From: Lomentospora prolificans
Taxonomy: Eukaryota; Ascomycota; Sordariomycetes; Microascales; Microascaceae
NCBI GenBank assembly: GCA_029532625.1
Contig: JARFXM010000005.1
Coordinates: 62,001-126,000 of the forward strand
DNA length: 64,000 nt
Direction: 5' to 3'
Numbering within the stretch: the stretch's first letter is position 1; each line of letters begins with the position of its first letter. Positions 49,440 through 61,850 of this stretch are shown here, piece after piece. Under the pieces are notes generated by a model that was not told where the DNA came from, searched no databases, and saw only the letters and a list, made by a program, of their open reading frames with translations. A program made the position numbers and the translations under genes.

Positions 49440-49960
49440 TAAATTAAAAAGTATTTTTATCCATGAAAGTAAAAAGAAACTTTATACTAATTAAGTATTA
49501 ACTAGCTTAATAAATATAGTCTATATAATTTATCTAGATGATATATTAATTTATTTAGGAACCTTGAACCTTATTAGGTAGGTTTTTAAAATATGCTTAT
49601 ATAACTAGTAGAGAATAAGTTATGAGTTAATTCGAGGAAGAAGTATAAGTTCAAGGTAAAAAAAGTTAGATTACTTAGATTTATTATAAAACTTAATAAA
49701 ATAGAAATAGAAAGTAAGTATATTACTGTAATCTAAAAATGATCTAAACTATAAATTATTTATAAGAACTTCATATTTCTAGGATTTACTAGATTTTATT
49801 AGTATTTTATTAACAGTTATAATAAGATTACTATAGTTTTTATTAATATTATAAAAAATAGTATTAAGGGATTTATAATAAAAGAAATATAAACTATTTT
49901 TAAAGAATTTAAAACCTTTCAAGAGTATACTTCTCTTTCAGTATTTTAACTCTAAATAGT
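49440..49960 (+). pseudogene. gypsy reverse transcriptase relic with intact YLDD
   Basis: YIIYLDDILIYLG at about 49,525-49,560 keeps both catalytic Asp codons (49,537 and 49,540). It is followed by the thumb region near 49,670 and by FLGFT-F-YF-NSY near 49,780 after frame changes. An RNase H-like region follows to about 50,300 (DAILS-KYNK near 50,000). Less RIPed than Elements 1-2. Confidence 0.6.
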
Positions 49961-50299
49961 AAACTTATATTAAAACTAATACTTTGAAGTCTATAATGGA
50001 TGCGATTTTAAGCTAAAAGTATAATAAGCTCTAATTCCTTATCATATTCCTTTTAAGAAAAGCTATAATTATTTAACTTTTAATATATATAATTACTAAC
50101 TATGATATAGATACTTAGATAATAGTAATATTATATAGTAATATTATATAGTTTGTTTAGTTTATATTATCAAAATTATAATTAACTACTTAAACTATTA
50201 TTATCTTTTACTAAGTAAAGGCTATCTAATTATCAAGTAAAATAAATAAAAAATACATAATATTTAATTTTAAGATTAAATACTATAAAGAAGTAAAGA

Positions 50300-52300
50300 A
50301 TCTATTAGACTTTTGAAGTAAATATTATATATAAATATAATAGCTAGAAAAGGCCTTCTATAGTATTTTCCAGAGATAAAGCTAATTTATAATATATATA
50401 AAGTCTATTTACTAATATTCAAGTCTAAATATTTAAAGGTTATAATAGTAATAATATATTATATAAGCAAGTTAGTAAATAATAGCAAAGTAGTTAAGAA
50501 TCTAAGTATAAATAATATATTAAGCTTAATAGTTATAAGAAATAGTGGTATATTAGGTTCAGGAATTATAAATAATAGTATACTAAAAATATTATAAGTA
50601 GATATATATTAATAGTAAAGAATAAGTAAGTCTTAACCTTTTTCATAAATATTATACAAATAGTATAAGAAGAGGATTTTTCGTAAAAACTAAAAAATAG
50701 AAATAGTAAAGTATATGTAAGTAAATACTAAAGTAATAGTGGAGTTTTATAATAAAAAGATCTTAAAAATAGATAACTTAGTTTATATACTTACTTTTAT
50801 GTATAGTAAAATATTTAAACTAGTATATAACTCTTTTATAATAAGTTATCTTAATATTATCTAAATTTAGAAGTAAGTTTATAGTAAAATATATTAGGAC
50901 TTTATAGTATATAATGTTTAAAATTATATTTTTACTTATTATATATACTAGAAGGTAAATTTATAATAGTATAAGCTATATAGGCTCTTAATACTATTTA
51001 AAATACTTAGTAAGTTTCTGATTAAGATTTTATTAGATGTTATTATTAATCTGTGTTTAGAATTAGTAGATAAAGAGAAATATAATCCTTACTATTATCA
51101 ATAACTTTACAAAGTATATGATATAAATTAAAATTAATAAGAAGTTAACTAGTAAATGTTTCATAGATTTGCTAATTTACTATATTTATTATTATTTTAA
51201 ACTTTTTAAAAGAATAATATTTAAGGCCTATTTTTTACTAGTAAATTCTAAGACATAATATATAAAACGTTAAATATTATATATTATTTCTAAACTAATA
51301 AGTAAATTAAATAAATTAACTTAATCTTTAAATAATACTTTTATAGTCTATATAATCAAGATTAAAATAATTAAATTACATTAATGCTTCGTATCTGGTA
51401 TATTTATCATAATATCTAGTATACTTCCTTTTATAATATGTTTATAAATATATTATTTAACTTCTAGTTTTATATATTTAAAACTTAAATATAGAAAAAA
51501 GGCAATATATTTTAAATTACTATCTAAGCTTAGTAACTAAATCTTATAAAAAAGAGAAGCTAGGAGGAATTTTAAAAATGCCTTATATCTATATACTATA
51601 TACTATAATTAGTAGAGAATATAAAAGCAGTTTATAATTAGTAATTAGGTTTTCTTATTTATAAAGAACTTAAAGCCTAATAGATCTAATAAGGTATTAT
51701 TTAAGAAGTTTATAAACTTTTATTAGATAACCGTAATTATCAAGTAATTAGTATTACTAGCATAAGCTTAATTTTATCTTATCTTTTTTATTAGTTTATT
51801 AAAACCTTACTATCTAAAGCTAGGAGAAGAGTTTATAATACTATAAGATATTCTTAATATTTTAAAACCTATTTATGAAGTTAAATCAATCCTTAAATAT
51901 TAAATGATTATACTAAACTAGATAGTATTTTATCTAATAAAAGGTTAATTAAAAAGAGCTTATAGGGATATTATAATATATTTGAGATTATCTAGTTAAT
52001 AAAAGAATATAAGGTATAATTATAATTATAAAAGATAAAAACGTAGGTTAAACTTAGAAATTAAAGTAGATAAACCTTTAGATAAAAATAAAAATAAAAA
52101 AGGAGAAAAGAATTAAAAGAAGGTTACCTTCTAAATAACTAATAAGGAATATTTCATTTTAAAAAAAAGTGAAATACTAGAATACTATTAGAATTCTTCT
52201 ATAACTAATTATAAAACTGGTAAAGTAAAAGTAAAAATAAAAATAGATCTAATTCCCCTTTTAATAAATATACTATAACCCTCTTTTATTCCCCTTAGTT
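50300..52300. other. RIPed interior, integrase region expected but not read
   Basis: A-rich with dense stops. By position it should hold the integrase of the element with RT at 49.5 kb, but I could not place zinc or DDE motifs with confidence. Confidence 0.3.
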
Positions 52301-52309
52301 AGAATAAAA

Positions 52310-53257
52310 CCTTATATCATTGGTCAAGACTACCTAGCTACCCTTCTAGCTACTAGCTCCCTAGCTACCCCTCTAGCTACTAGTTCCCTAACTACCCAAC
52401 CTCTAACTAATAGCCCCCCTACTAGTCCTTATTAAAACTCTCGTAGTAGTAAGGCTAACTCTAAAGTAAAACTAGGTCTCCATTACTAAAAAAATCCTTT
52501 TTAAAAGATTTACTATCTTATTAGGATTAGAAGTTAAATATTTTTATTACTTTACTTAGAATAACATAAAGATTAGGTCCCTACTCTTTTCTTTCTTTAT
52601 TTTTGTTAATAACTTTTTTATAATCTACTAGGCCTCCTTAAGCTTAGCTTAATTATAAGAGGTTAGTAATACCCTTCCTAACTTAGGAAATTATAGGAAT
52701 ACTAGTACTAGAGTAAAAGTAATTATAAAAATAAGCTCTTAGTCTATTAAAAGCTTAATAGAAAGGATATAAAACTTAGCTTATCAAATATACTTTATAT
52801 ATTTTATACCAATAGCTAAATCTAAGAATTAGTAACTAAAAAATAAGAAACTAAAAGAGAGGATTATAAATACTAGTAGTAAATATATAAAAGGTCTTAA
52901 AGTAATGTAAGTTAGCTTATACTACTTTATAGCCCTCTTCCTACTATACTATATAATAGAGCTAGTAGTTATATATAATTAAAAGAGTATTATTATTATA
53001 ACTTCCCTCCTTAAGAATCTTTTAGAGAAATAAAACTATGAGAGGAATAATAATATAGCCCTTTAAGTAAAGACTAAGTATACTATTTATAAACTGATAG
53101 TAATATTCTTAAATCCTTTGTCTTTTTATAAAATACTTTAATATAAACTTATATTATTATAAAGTAAGTAAGTAAACAATGTATAAGTATATAATAAGAT
53201 AATAAGAAATATATTAATACCCCTACTTTTTTCTAAAATAGCTTTAAGGATAAAGCT
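52310..53257 (+). pseudogene. long RIPed frame with a 9-residue tandem repeat
   Basis: One plus-strand frame, interrupted mostly by TAG, can be followed for several hundred bases. It opens with a P/S/T-rich segment encoded by a 27-bp tandem repeat (52334-52414): LATLLATSS, LATPLATSS, LTTQPLTNS, then PPTSPY. Downstream text such as REIKL-EE--YSPLSKD and SNILKSFVFL near 53,020-53,120 is protein-like. It lies between the pol region and a polypurine tract, so it may be an extra 3' ORF of the retroelement. The family is not recognised. Confidence 0.4.
52334..52414 (+). repeat. 27-bp tandem repeat, three copies
   Basis: Units start at 52334, 52361 and 52388 (CTAGCTACCC...CTAGTTCC). The length is divisible by three, so the repeat is in phase with the frame described above. 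Confidence 0.7.
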
Positions 53258-53650
53258 AAAGAAAGGGGGGGATTATATAAGGATAAAAGAAGATAGACTA
53301 GTAAGTATAGTGGAGTTATAGTAACTATAATTATTTTATAATATCCTTATAGTTCTAGAAGTAGGAATCAATGTAAAGGGGTAACCTAGCTAGTAATAAT
53401 ACTATAACTACCTAGTAGTTAGAGTAAAAGGGTGATCTAACTAGTAGTAATACTATAACTACCTAGTGATTAGAGTAGAAGGGTAGTCTAGCTAGTAATA
53501 ATACTATAACTACGTAGTAGTATATAATTAATCCAGTTATATATAGCTTAATTTTAGGATAACTAGTATATATAACCTATTTTAGCTTTTAGCCCTAGGG
53601 ATAGTAAAGACTTTGTATACTTTAACTGGATAATCCTTATAAAAGCTATT
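53258..53650 (+). repeat. polypurine tract and LTR-like segment
   Basis: AAAGAAAGGGGGGGA (53258-53272) is followed at 53274 by TATATAAGGATAAAAG, the TATA-for-TGTA LTR start seen in Element 2. The segment contains the 51-bp tandem repeats listed separately. It is probably the 3' LTR of the 49-53 kb element; no matching 5' LTR was found. Confidence 0.4.
53373..53519 (+). repeat. 51-bp tandem repeat, almost three copies
   Basis: Units start at 53373, 53424 and 53475. Each reads GTA(A/G)A(A/G)GGG, then CTAGTAATAATACTATAACT. Copies differ mainly by transitions. Confidence 0.75.
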
Positions 53651-54222
53651 TATCTAAGAAAGATATTATTCATATATTAAAAATTAAAGTTATTAAGAAA
53701 TATTTTTAATATATAGCTTATATAATACTAAAATATTACTAGTATCTTAATAAAGCTAAAAGGGTTATTATTTATAGGGATATAATAGATATAGAATACT
53801 ATTTTATATTTCTTTTACTTATATTTCATAAATATTTTAAGTAATACTTAATTTAGTATATTGCTTTATAACTTTATACAATACTTTTAAAATAAAGGAA
53901 AGACAATATTAGGTAATATATATAATTATATTTAAACTACACTATTTTATATAGAATTTATGCCCTTTTTAATTTATAGATAAATAAGACTATTATAACT
54001 ACTTATAAGCTGTTTATATCAATAGAACCTTTTCTAGGAAGTTTATCAAAATCTTTTTAAAACTTCAAAGCTCTTTTGAATATATTATATAAGCTTCTCT
54101 AAAAAAGAAGAAATCCTTTTATTTATTTATTTTTTAAAAGGAGTAAATAGCTAATTATTATAGGCTTACTATAATATAGTAGCTATATAGTAGGGCTAAG
54201 GTATATCTATTATAAGATAGTT

Positions 54223-54259
54223 AAAAGAAGGAAAGGAAGAAAGAGAAGGAAAAGGGAGG
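54223..54259 (+). other. 37-nt pure purine tract
   Basis: Uninterrupted A/G run at the end of an A-rich stretch, the size and place of a retroelement polypurine tract. The sequence after it (TTAATCCAGGGG) was not matched to any LTR in the window. Confidence 0.4.
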
Positions 54260-55959
54260 TTAATCCAGGGGTTTATATATCCTTATAATATTACTAGGTA
54301 GATCTCTAGTAGATTACTAGAAAGTCTCTAGAGAATTACTATATAAATCCTATAGAAATTTTATAAGAATATAAAATACTACTATAAAGCTCTAGTTACT
54401 TTATCAAGAGTTTACTAGATATTTATAGATACTAGTACTACTAATAAACTTCCTTCAGATTTAACTTATTATAATACTCCCCTCCTCTCCCTTCTTAAAA
54501 GGTTTTATTATTCTACTAAAATTTTATTATACTTCTTTTATAGATAGTAATATTCTTCTAGAGGTTTATTAACCTCCTAAATTAATTTATAATGTTTTTA
54601 ATAAGTATTAATACTATAATTTCTTATACATTTTCTATTAGTTTTCTATTACGATTATATAACTATCTTATTATACTATTATCTCCTAAACTCTATTATA
54701 GCTTTATTACTTCTAGTTTATATAAAAATCTTTACTACTTTATATTTATTATTATTGTTCTTATAAAAAGGTAATAGCTAAGTATTTTTCTATTAGTTTA
54801 GTAAAGGGTTATTATATACTTAGTATAGTATGTTTATATTTAACTAGCTATAAATATTTAGTAGAATATCTAGTTTAATAATATTTAAGCTTAATATTAT
54901 AATTACTATATACATATAGTAAAGCTAACTAAGTTTCTTAAAGAGACAAGTAAACTATAGCTTTTTACTTATAGTCAAACTTTATATCTTACTTTAAACT
55001 CTTTAATATAGTGTTCTTAACTATTTACTCTATTTCTTTAATAAAGCTAGATATTATCTATGATTATTTATATAAGCTTAGTTACTTTTTAAATTAAGTA
55101 TAGAACTTACTTACTTACCTTTCTTTAAAGTCCTAGAATAGTAGTAATAATATATTAGAGATTATAAAAGTTCTATATTATAGTTATACTTTTAAGAAGA
55201 ACAGGTTTATTTTAATTTATTATATTTATTTTATTATTTAGAACTAGTTATATACTAAGTGGTTATCTTAATTAGACTAGGAGTAGTAAATAAATACTTA
55301 AAGATCATATTAGATTTCTTCATTTATTTATTCTAGATTACTACTAGTTTAAAGAGAGTAAATAATATTAAGTTATTATTCAATTTCTAGGAGTTTATAG
55401 AACTTCGTTTAAAAGTATTTGATCTAATTACTTTCTTTATTACTAACTATTATATAAAAAGTATTATAATATTAATAATAGATTTAAATAAAATAATGTA
55501 TGTTTCTATTGATATAGTTATTATTAGCTTTAGTACTATACTTTTAGATAATTAATCAAGAATAACTTATAAGAAAGTTACTTATCTTAGTTCATAAAAA
55601 GTAAATTAGTAATAAAGTCTATAGTAAGTTCATTATATATCTTTTCTAGAATAAAAGTTTTAAAAGTCTTCTCTTTACTTATTTTTAGATAGTTCTTTTT
55701 CTATATATATTATAATTTTGTATAAGGTAATATATATCCTAAATTATCCTAAACTAGTAGAACTACTAGGAAACTACTATAATAATATCTTTATATCTAG
55801 GATAACTAATAATTATAATATTTTAAATAACTTATATAATATACCCTCTTGATAAGTGATCAATACTTATACTAAATATTTAGAGTTAATCTTAGAATAT
55901 TAACTTGTATAAATTTTAGCAGAAAGAGTAAGAAGGGGTTTAAACTTTATTAATTATTA

Positions 55960-56157
55960 TTAAGAATTTATTGATAATTTTACTAAAATTATCCTTGTTC
56001 CTATCTAATTAACTTAGAAAAAGCTTTTTATACAAACAGAACAATAAGAAATAGATCTTAATCTCTTAAAGGAATATTTAATGAAAACACTAATACGTTA
56101 CTAATAAGACTTTAAGAAGCTAATGATATAAACTAAAATAGATTATCTAGATATAGC
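55960..56157 (+). pseudogene. gypsy RT/RNase H junction fragment
   Basis: FIDNFTKIILVPI, then FIQTEQ-EIDLNLLKEYLMKTLI and DFKKLMI-TKIDYLDIA closely parallel the fragment at 43.39-43.58 kb (NFTRIILSLTEL...REKYEIAFNTLKEYF...KIDYLDVD). Same family, cut at 56,158 by an LTR fragment. Confidence 0.55.
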
Positions 56158-56330
56158 TTATTATAGGGCTACTAGAGGAAGCCTAGGTAGTAGTCTAGTA
56201 GTATATTAACCTTAAATAATAAAGAAGAAAGATCTAAGTAAAAAATACTATATATATTTATTATAGAGTTTTACATAAAGTTATACCTTAGTAACTCTAC
56301 TTCTATAGATCTAGTATTAAGGGTTAGTTA
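56158..56330 (-). repeat. LTR fragment L4, family L
   Basis: Aligns with 36649-36800 (copy L2): shared TAGTATATTAACC and AAGATCTAAGTAAA. It holds the LTR 3' half only and stops near the point where fragment L1 also breaks. Confidence 0.6.
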
Positions 56331-59035
56331 TACTAATGATATAGTTAAATATATTTCTTAATATAATCCTTTATAATTTCTTTAATATATTTAATCTAAT
56401 TTAACTTCTAACTAGCTTTTCCTCTTAAATTAAAGCTTTATATAAGCCCCTCTCTCCTTCTCTTCTTCTCCCTTCCTATTATATATTATATAATCTACTA
56501 CTATAAACTTTCTCTAGTACTACCTTATCCCTTTCCTTAACCTTTTTTTTATCTTAATAAAAATTATTTTATTATTAGCTTCTATATTCTCTTTTATAAT
56601 ATCTCTTTGCTTACTACTACCAGTTTCAGTTTAATCCCTCTATTCTACCATAATAGCAATTAGAGTCTAGTACTAGTTAGAACCCTCTATAGATAGAAAC
56701 TAATACCAGTACTATCTATACTATATATATATATTATAGGGGGCTATATCCCCTACTTCTTATTAGGTATCTATATAGTATAAATACTACTATATTAACC
56801 TATCTTCTATAGTATAATTATTAGTATTTTTTCCCCTCTTAGTCCTTACTAATATCCTCTATAGGTCTACTACCTTCTCCTTCTCCTCCTCTTTTATCCC
56901 TTATAACCTTATCTAGTATAGTATCTACTACTACTACTAGTTTAATCTCCTCTAGCTCCTTAAGCTAGTTTTATAGCTATACTACTAGGCTATATATTAG
57001 GATATATTTTATATATATTACCTATTATAGAGTAGGCCTAGAGGTATTAAACTTCCTTATAGTATAATATAGTTAATTAGGGCTATATAGCTAGTTATCT
57101 AGATAATAATATATAAGTAGGTATAAGAGGACTAGGTATATAAAGGACTTTATATTAGTTCTATATTTATAAGCTAGAAAGTCTACTATATATATCTATA
57201 ATAAGTAGTTTTATAAGTTTATATATCTTATCTAAACTTATACTAAGAGGCTACTTTAAATCTATATAAGGCTTTTATATACTTTATAGATATCCTTACT
57301 ATTCTAATTAAATAGTATATTTATATAAGATATACCTAAGTATATATTAGTAGTAGCTAAGTATATAGAGATTTACTTTTTTTATTCTTTAATAGTTATT
57401 ATTTATATTTATCTAAATAAGATATTATTATATTCTTTATAAAGGTAGAGGTAGCCCTTTATTATATATTAATTATTATAAGGTTTAATAGCTTTTATAA
57501 TCTAGTAGTATAAATCTTTAGACTTAAGTCTATAATCCTCTTAGTTAAAGAGGCTTATAGTATACTAGTTAAGGTAGAGGTTTAGGGGTAGGATACTAAT
57601 CTTAGTTATAACTACTAGGTTAGGTATAATTCTATAAGTACTTATAATTATATATATATATAGGCTATTTAGATAGTATCTAGCTATAGGATAGCTTTTA
57701 GTAGGATTAGCTAGTCCTTTAAGATTAGAGTATATTAAATAGTTATATTATAGGTTATTATATTATAAATAATTATAGTAAAGATAGTATAAGCTTATAA
57801 GAAGTTTATATTTTATATTTTAGTAGTAAGGTATATAAGTATATACTATTAAGTCTAGAGCTTATACTAAATCTACTTAGTATAAGTATAGAACTATAAT
57901 TTCTAGTCTAGTTAGATACTAAGGAAATAGGTTAAGGTAATAGGCTTTAGGGTAATTATAGTATCTAATTAGATAGTATCTTTAAAAACCTAGTATATCC
58001 TTTTAAAGTAGAGAAGTTTACTCTTCCTAGAGGAGAAGGATATACCCCTCTCTATAGCTTACTACCTTATAATACTTTATATACTCTCTAGTATATAATA
58101 ATATTTCTTAGGGGTTTTTCTAGGGGTAAGGAGGTTAGTATTAACTATATATCTAAAGTTATAACTCCTTACTAAATCTAGAGGTATTAGAAAAGTAGTA
58201 TAGTAAAGAGGATAAATAAGATAGAAAAGAGGGGAAATTCTTAAAAGACTTTAGTAGTAGTAAGTATAGCTTCTAAAGTATAGTTATTAAACTAGAGTTT
58301 TATAATTTTATCTTTAAAATAGTATTTAACTTAGAAAATTAGTTATACTAAGAGGTCTAGAGACTTAAATATATAGATAAACTAATAGTAGTTAATAATA
58401 TTAAATATACCTTAGAGATCTTATTATAGGAGGGATATTATAATATTATTCTATTATATCTTCTTTACTATATCTACTACTAGTTATATAGTAAATTTAG
58501 TAGATTATACTTTATAATTACTTATTTAATCTTCTAGGAAGATATAGTTAGTTTTAGTAATATTAGTGAGTCTCTAGGTAATAACCTTTTTTATAGTTTT
58601 ATTTATTATACTAAATAGAGTAATTAAGTATTAAGATTTAGGCTTATATAGTAATAAACTATCTTTACTAGGTTTCTAGAATATAATAATAATAGAGTAT
58701 TTAAACTATAAAAGCTAGTAATTAAAGTAGAGGCTTAAGGTAGCTATAGCTATAAAAGTATTAAAGAGGGGGGTACTATATACCTTAAAGAGGTAGTTAG
58801 ATATATTATCTAGGCTAATAGCGTTTTATAGTAATATAGAATATATTATAGTACTAATATCCTCTAAAATAATAATTTAGGGTATAAATATCTTAGCTTA
58901 ACTTATTAAGTAGGTTATAGATTAGAAAGGTAGTTTTATATTAGGTTATAGGAAGAACTATTCTATTATAGTAGATATCTTACTATTAAAAATAGTTAAA
59001 AAGTATTATTAACCCTTCTAAGTAATAAGAGCTTA

Positions 59036-59053
59036 GGGGGGGGGGGGGGGGGG
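59036..59053 (+). repeat. G18 homopolymer
   Basis: Eighteen consecutive G in otherwise AT-rich RIPed DNA. Confidence 0.9.
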
Positions 59054-60170
59054 TTAGAATATAGCTCTAGAGTTAAGCTTATTTCTTAAATTACTATAGT
59101 ATTATATTATAGTTATAAACTAATATTAAAAAGTCTTTCTAGTAGTAGTTAGAGTATTAATATAGGGTCTATCTTTAAGTCTTCTAGGCCTCTTTAACTT
59201 ATTTAAAGCCTTCTTTTATAAAAGAGCTTTAGTAGAAGGTATATTCTATTTAGTAGAGCTACTTAGTAAACTATATAGCTAATAAGTCCTACCTAAAGAA
59301 GTACTAGCCTTTAAACTATCTTTTTAAGAGGATAGTAGTATAAGTAATAATATTAATTTACTTTATAAAGATTTAAGCTTAGTTCTTAAGTTTTAAAGGG
59401 GTAGTAACTAAAAAGAGTATTTAGATAACTTTATTAGCTAGAGTACTAACTTTACCTTAGTTTATATAAACTTAGGTATATTTATAAAGTAGTAGTTTAG
59501 TCTTAGTAAATAGTATCTTATAAGTCTAGAACTAGTAGTCTAAACCTAGTTAGGGGTTAGCCCTAAGATAGTTAACTTAAATATAAAAGGTAGTCTAAAT
59601 TAGATTAAAAGTAAATAGATAATAGTTAGTATAATACCCTTTATTATACTATATAGTAGTATTAGATAGTATAAGTAGTTTAAAGCTTTAGGTTATAGTA
59701 AGGTTAATAAGAGTTTTACTAAGGGGACTTATATAGTTATAATAGTCTTATAATAGGTAATATATATTAAGGTTACTTAGAAGAGTAATATAGCTTAAAG
59801 TAGGTTTTTATAAGATCTATAAAGGTAATATCTATTCTTAATTATTATAGTAGTATAAGCTATAGATATTAAAGAAGTATATTAGATCTATAAACTTTAG
59901 GTTTAGAGTAGCCTAGATCTAATTAGTTCTAAGTTAGTAATCTTATTAAACTAGGGGTATAGACTTAGAAATATAGGTAATACTACTCTTATTATTCTAG
60001 ATCTTAGTATATTTACTTATATAGGAGCTTCTAGGCTCTTAGAGCTTATTCTAGCTAGGTTCTTAGATAAAGAGAATATTAGTATCCCCCTAGAATACTA
60101 TTATTATATATCTTTAGCTAGAGTTAATATTCTATATAATTACTTTTAGGTTTTCTAATATTAGATATTA

Positions 60171-60199
60171 GGGGGGGGGGGGGGGGCGGGGTGGGTAGA
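60171..60199 (+). repeat. G16 tract followed by CGGGGTGGG
   Basis: Sixteen consecutive G and then a broken G-rich continuation, in otherwise AT-rich DNA. Confidence 0.9.
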
Positions 60200-61669
60200 G
60201 CTATAACTAGTATTAATAGTATTATCTACTAAGATTAGCTTAGGTATAGGGGAGTCTAAATAAGGGTACTTACTATTAGCTATAAGGCTAGAGGTAATAG
60301 TAAAGGGGGGTTTTATATTAGTCTAGGGTTTATATTAGCTACTTTTAGTAAAAGGGTAGCTATAGGAGAAGGTAATATAGTCTCTTTAGTAGTTTAAGTA
60401 CTTTCTCTTATTAAGGGGAATAATATAGACTTAGGTTTTATACTTAAAGCTATAGTAGATATAATATTAGTTCTAAGTATATTAGTAGGCTATATAATTC
60501 TATAAACTATAGTAAAAATAGAGAGGTAGTTTTATAAAGGATTTATAAATATAAATATAATAGTATTTATAGTTAATAATTACTTTTTCTTAAATAAAAG
60601 TAATAGTTTTTTCTATAGTTATAAAAGTAATTTAAAGGGGCTAGTTAGGGCCTCTTCCTAGATTATATATTAAGTATTAGTAATAATAATATTATAATAA
60701 ATAAAGATAGTAGAGGCTAAGTTTTAGTATTCTAAGGTATTAAAGCTAATAGAGTAGGTTATAATACTTAGGTTAGTAACTAATAATTTAATATAGAAGT
60801 AGTTAGGCTATAAATAATCTCTTTAGAATTATCCTTTATATCTAGATTTAAATATAATAATTATATCCTTATTTAAAAGTATATAAAAATAGCTAATATT
60901 TTCCCTATCTAGGATGTATACTATAGCTTAATTTATAGTCTACTAGAAGGCTTTATTTAAAAAGTAGTTCTCTAGGGGGGTCTTCCTTATCTTAAAGATT
61001 ATCTTATAGACTTTACTAATAGTCCCTAATTTATAGCTAGTAGTAATAGTAGTAATAGTTATAAAAGATCTTTAGTTATTTTAGATAAAAGTAAAGTTAG
61101 GAGATTAGCTAGTAAGGGTATAAAATAAAGTAATCTCTAAGTATAATAAAAAAAAAAGTTAAGATTATAGAAAAGATAATAAGGGGGGTTAAAATATTAA
61201 TATAGGAAGGAGGGGGGTAGATAAAGTAGGCTAGTATAATATTAATAAAGCTATTAATTACTAACTAGATCTACTTAAATATTTTTATAAGTAAGGTCTA
61301 GTAGATATATTTAAAAGTAATATTAATATTACTTAGGAGGCTATAGTAGTTAATAAGGGTAACTAGTACTATAAATAATATAATTAATAGAGGTAGAGAT
61401 ATAATAGTACTTATAAAGATATAATAAGATAGTAGTAGGTATAAGTAAATATAAGTATAGTAGGATAAGAGAGGAGGAGATAGTACTAGTAAAGCTAGTA
61501 AGTTTAGGTATCCCTTAAATATATTATTAAATACTCCTTAAGGGAGGGTAGCTACTATAATCTTAGGCTAGGTTAGAAGTATAGTTATATAAAGGGGTAG
61601 GGGGGTATAAGGTAGTAAAATAGTAAGTTTATTAAGTTATATATTACTATAATCTACTACTAATTCTAT

Positions 61670-61850
61670 ATAGGAGACTGGGTAGCTGGCTAATACCTGC
61701 TATAGGTATTTCTTTTGGAGTATGTAGGTGTGTTTTCGTGGTAATCAGTTGTTTTTTGCGTATATTAAAGTTGTTCTGTATATTAAAGTTCGCGTTGCTG
61801 TGTATATTAAAGTTGTTGTTACTACCACCAGTTTATTAATATATTATTTA
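61670..61850. other. lightly RIPed island with GTATATTAAAGTT motif repeats
   Basis: CA/TG and CpG reappear (CTGGGTAGCTGGC, TTCGCGTTGCTG). Three copies of GTATATTAAAGTT lie at about 61,760, 61,778 and 61,802. It may mark one edge of the 56.4-61.7 kb block. Confidence 0.5.

Larger units (their letters stand above)
56400..61640. other. unresolved degenerate block with G tracts
   Basis: More than 5 kb of RIPed DNA with T/G-rich plus strand. 56.45-57.0 kb is instead C/T-rich on plus. From about 57.1 to 58.2 kb and 59.0 to 60.3 kb a plus-strand frame runs with almost exclusively TAG interruptions (for example GYRKNYSII near 58,955; NIKGSLN near 59,580; LLELILARFLDKENI near 60,020-60,060), while the minus strand is also stop-poor at 60.1-60.7 kb. 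It may be a non-LTR element, a large repeated gene or several pieces. No catalytic motif was recognised on either strand. Confidence 0.4.

Noticed and set aside
54592..54774. 60-codon plus-strand ORF resembling a membrane segment
   Set aside because: Ile/Leu/Phe/Ser/Tyr only, as AT-rich sequence gives by chance.
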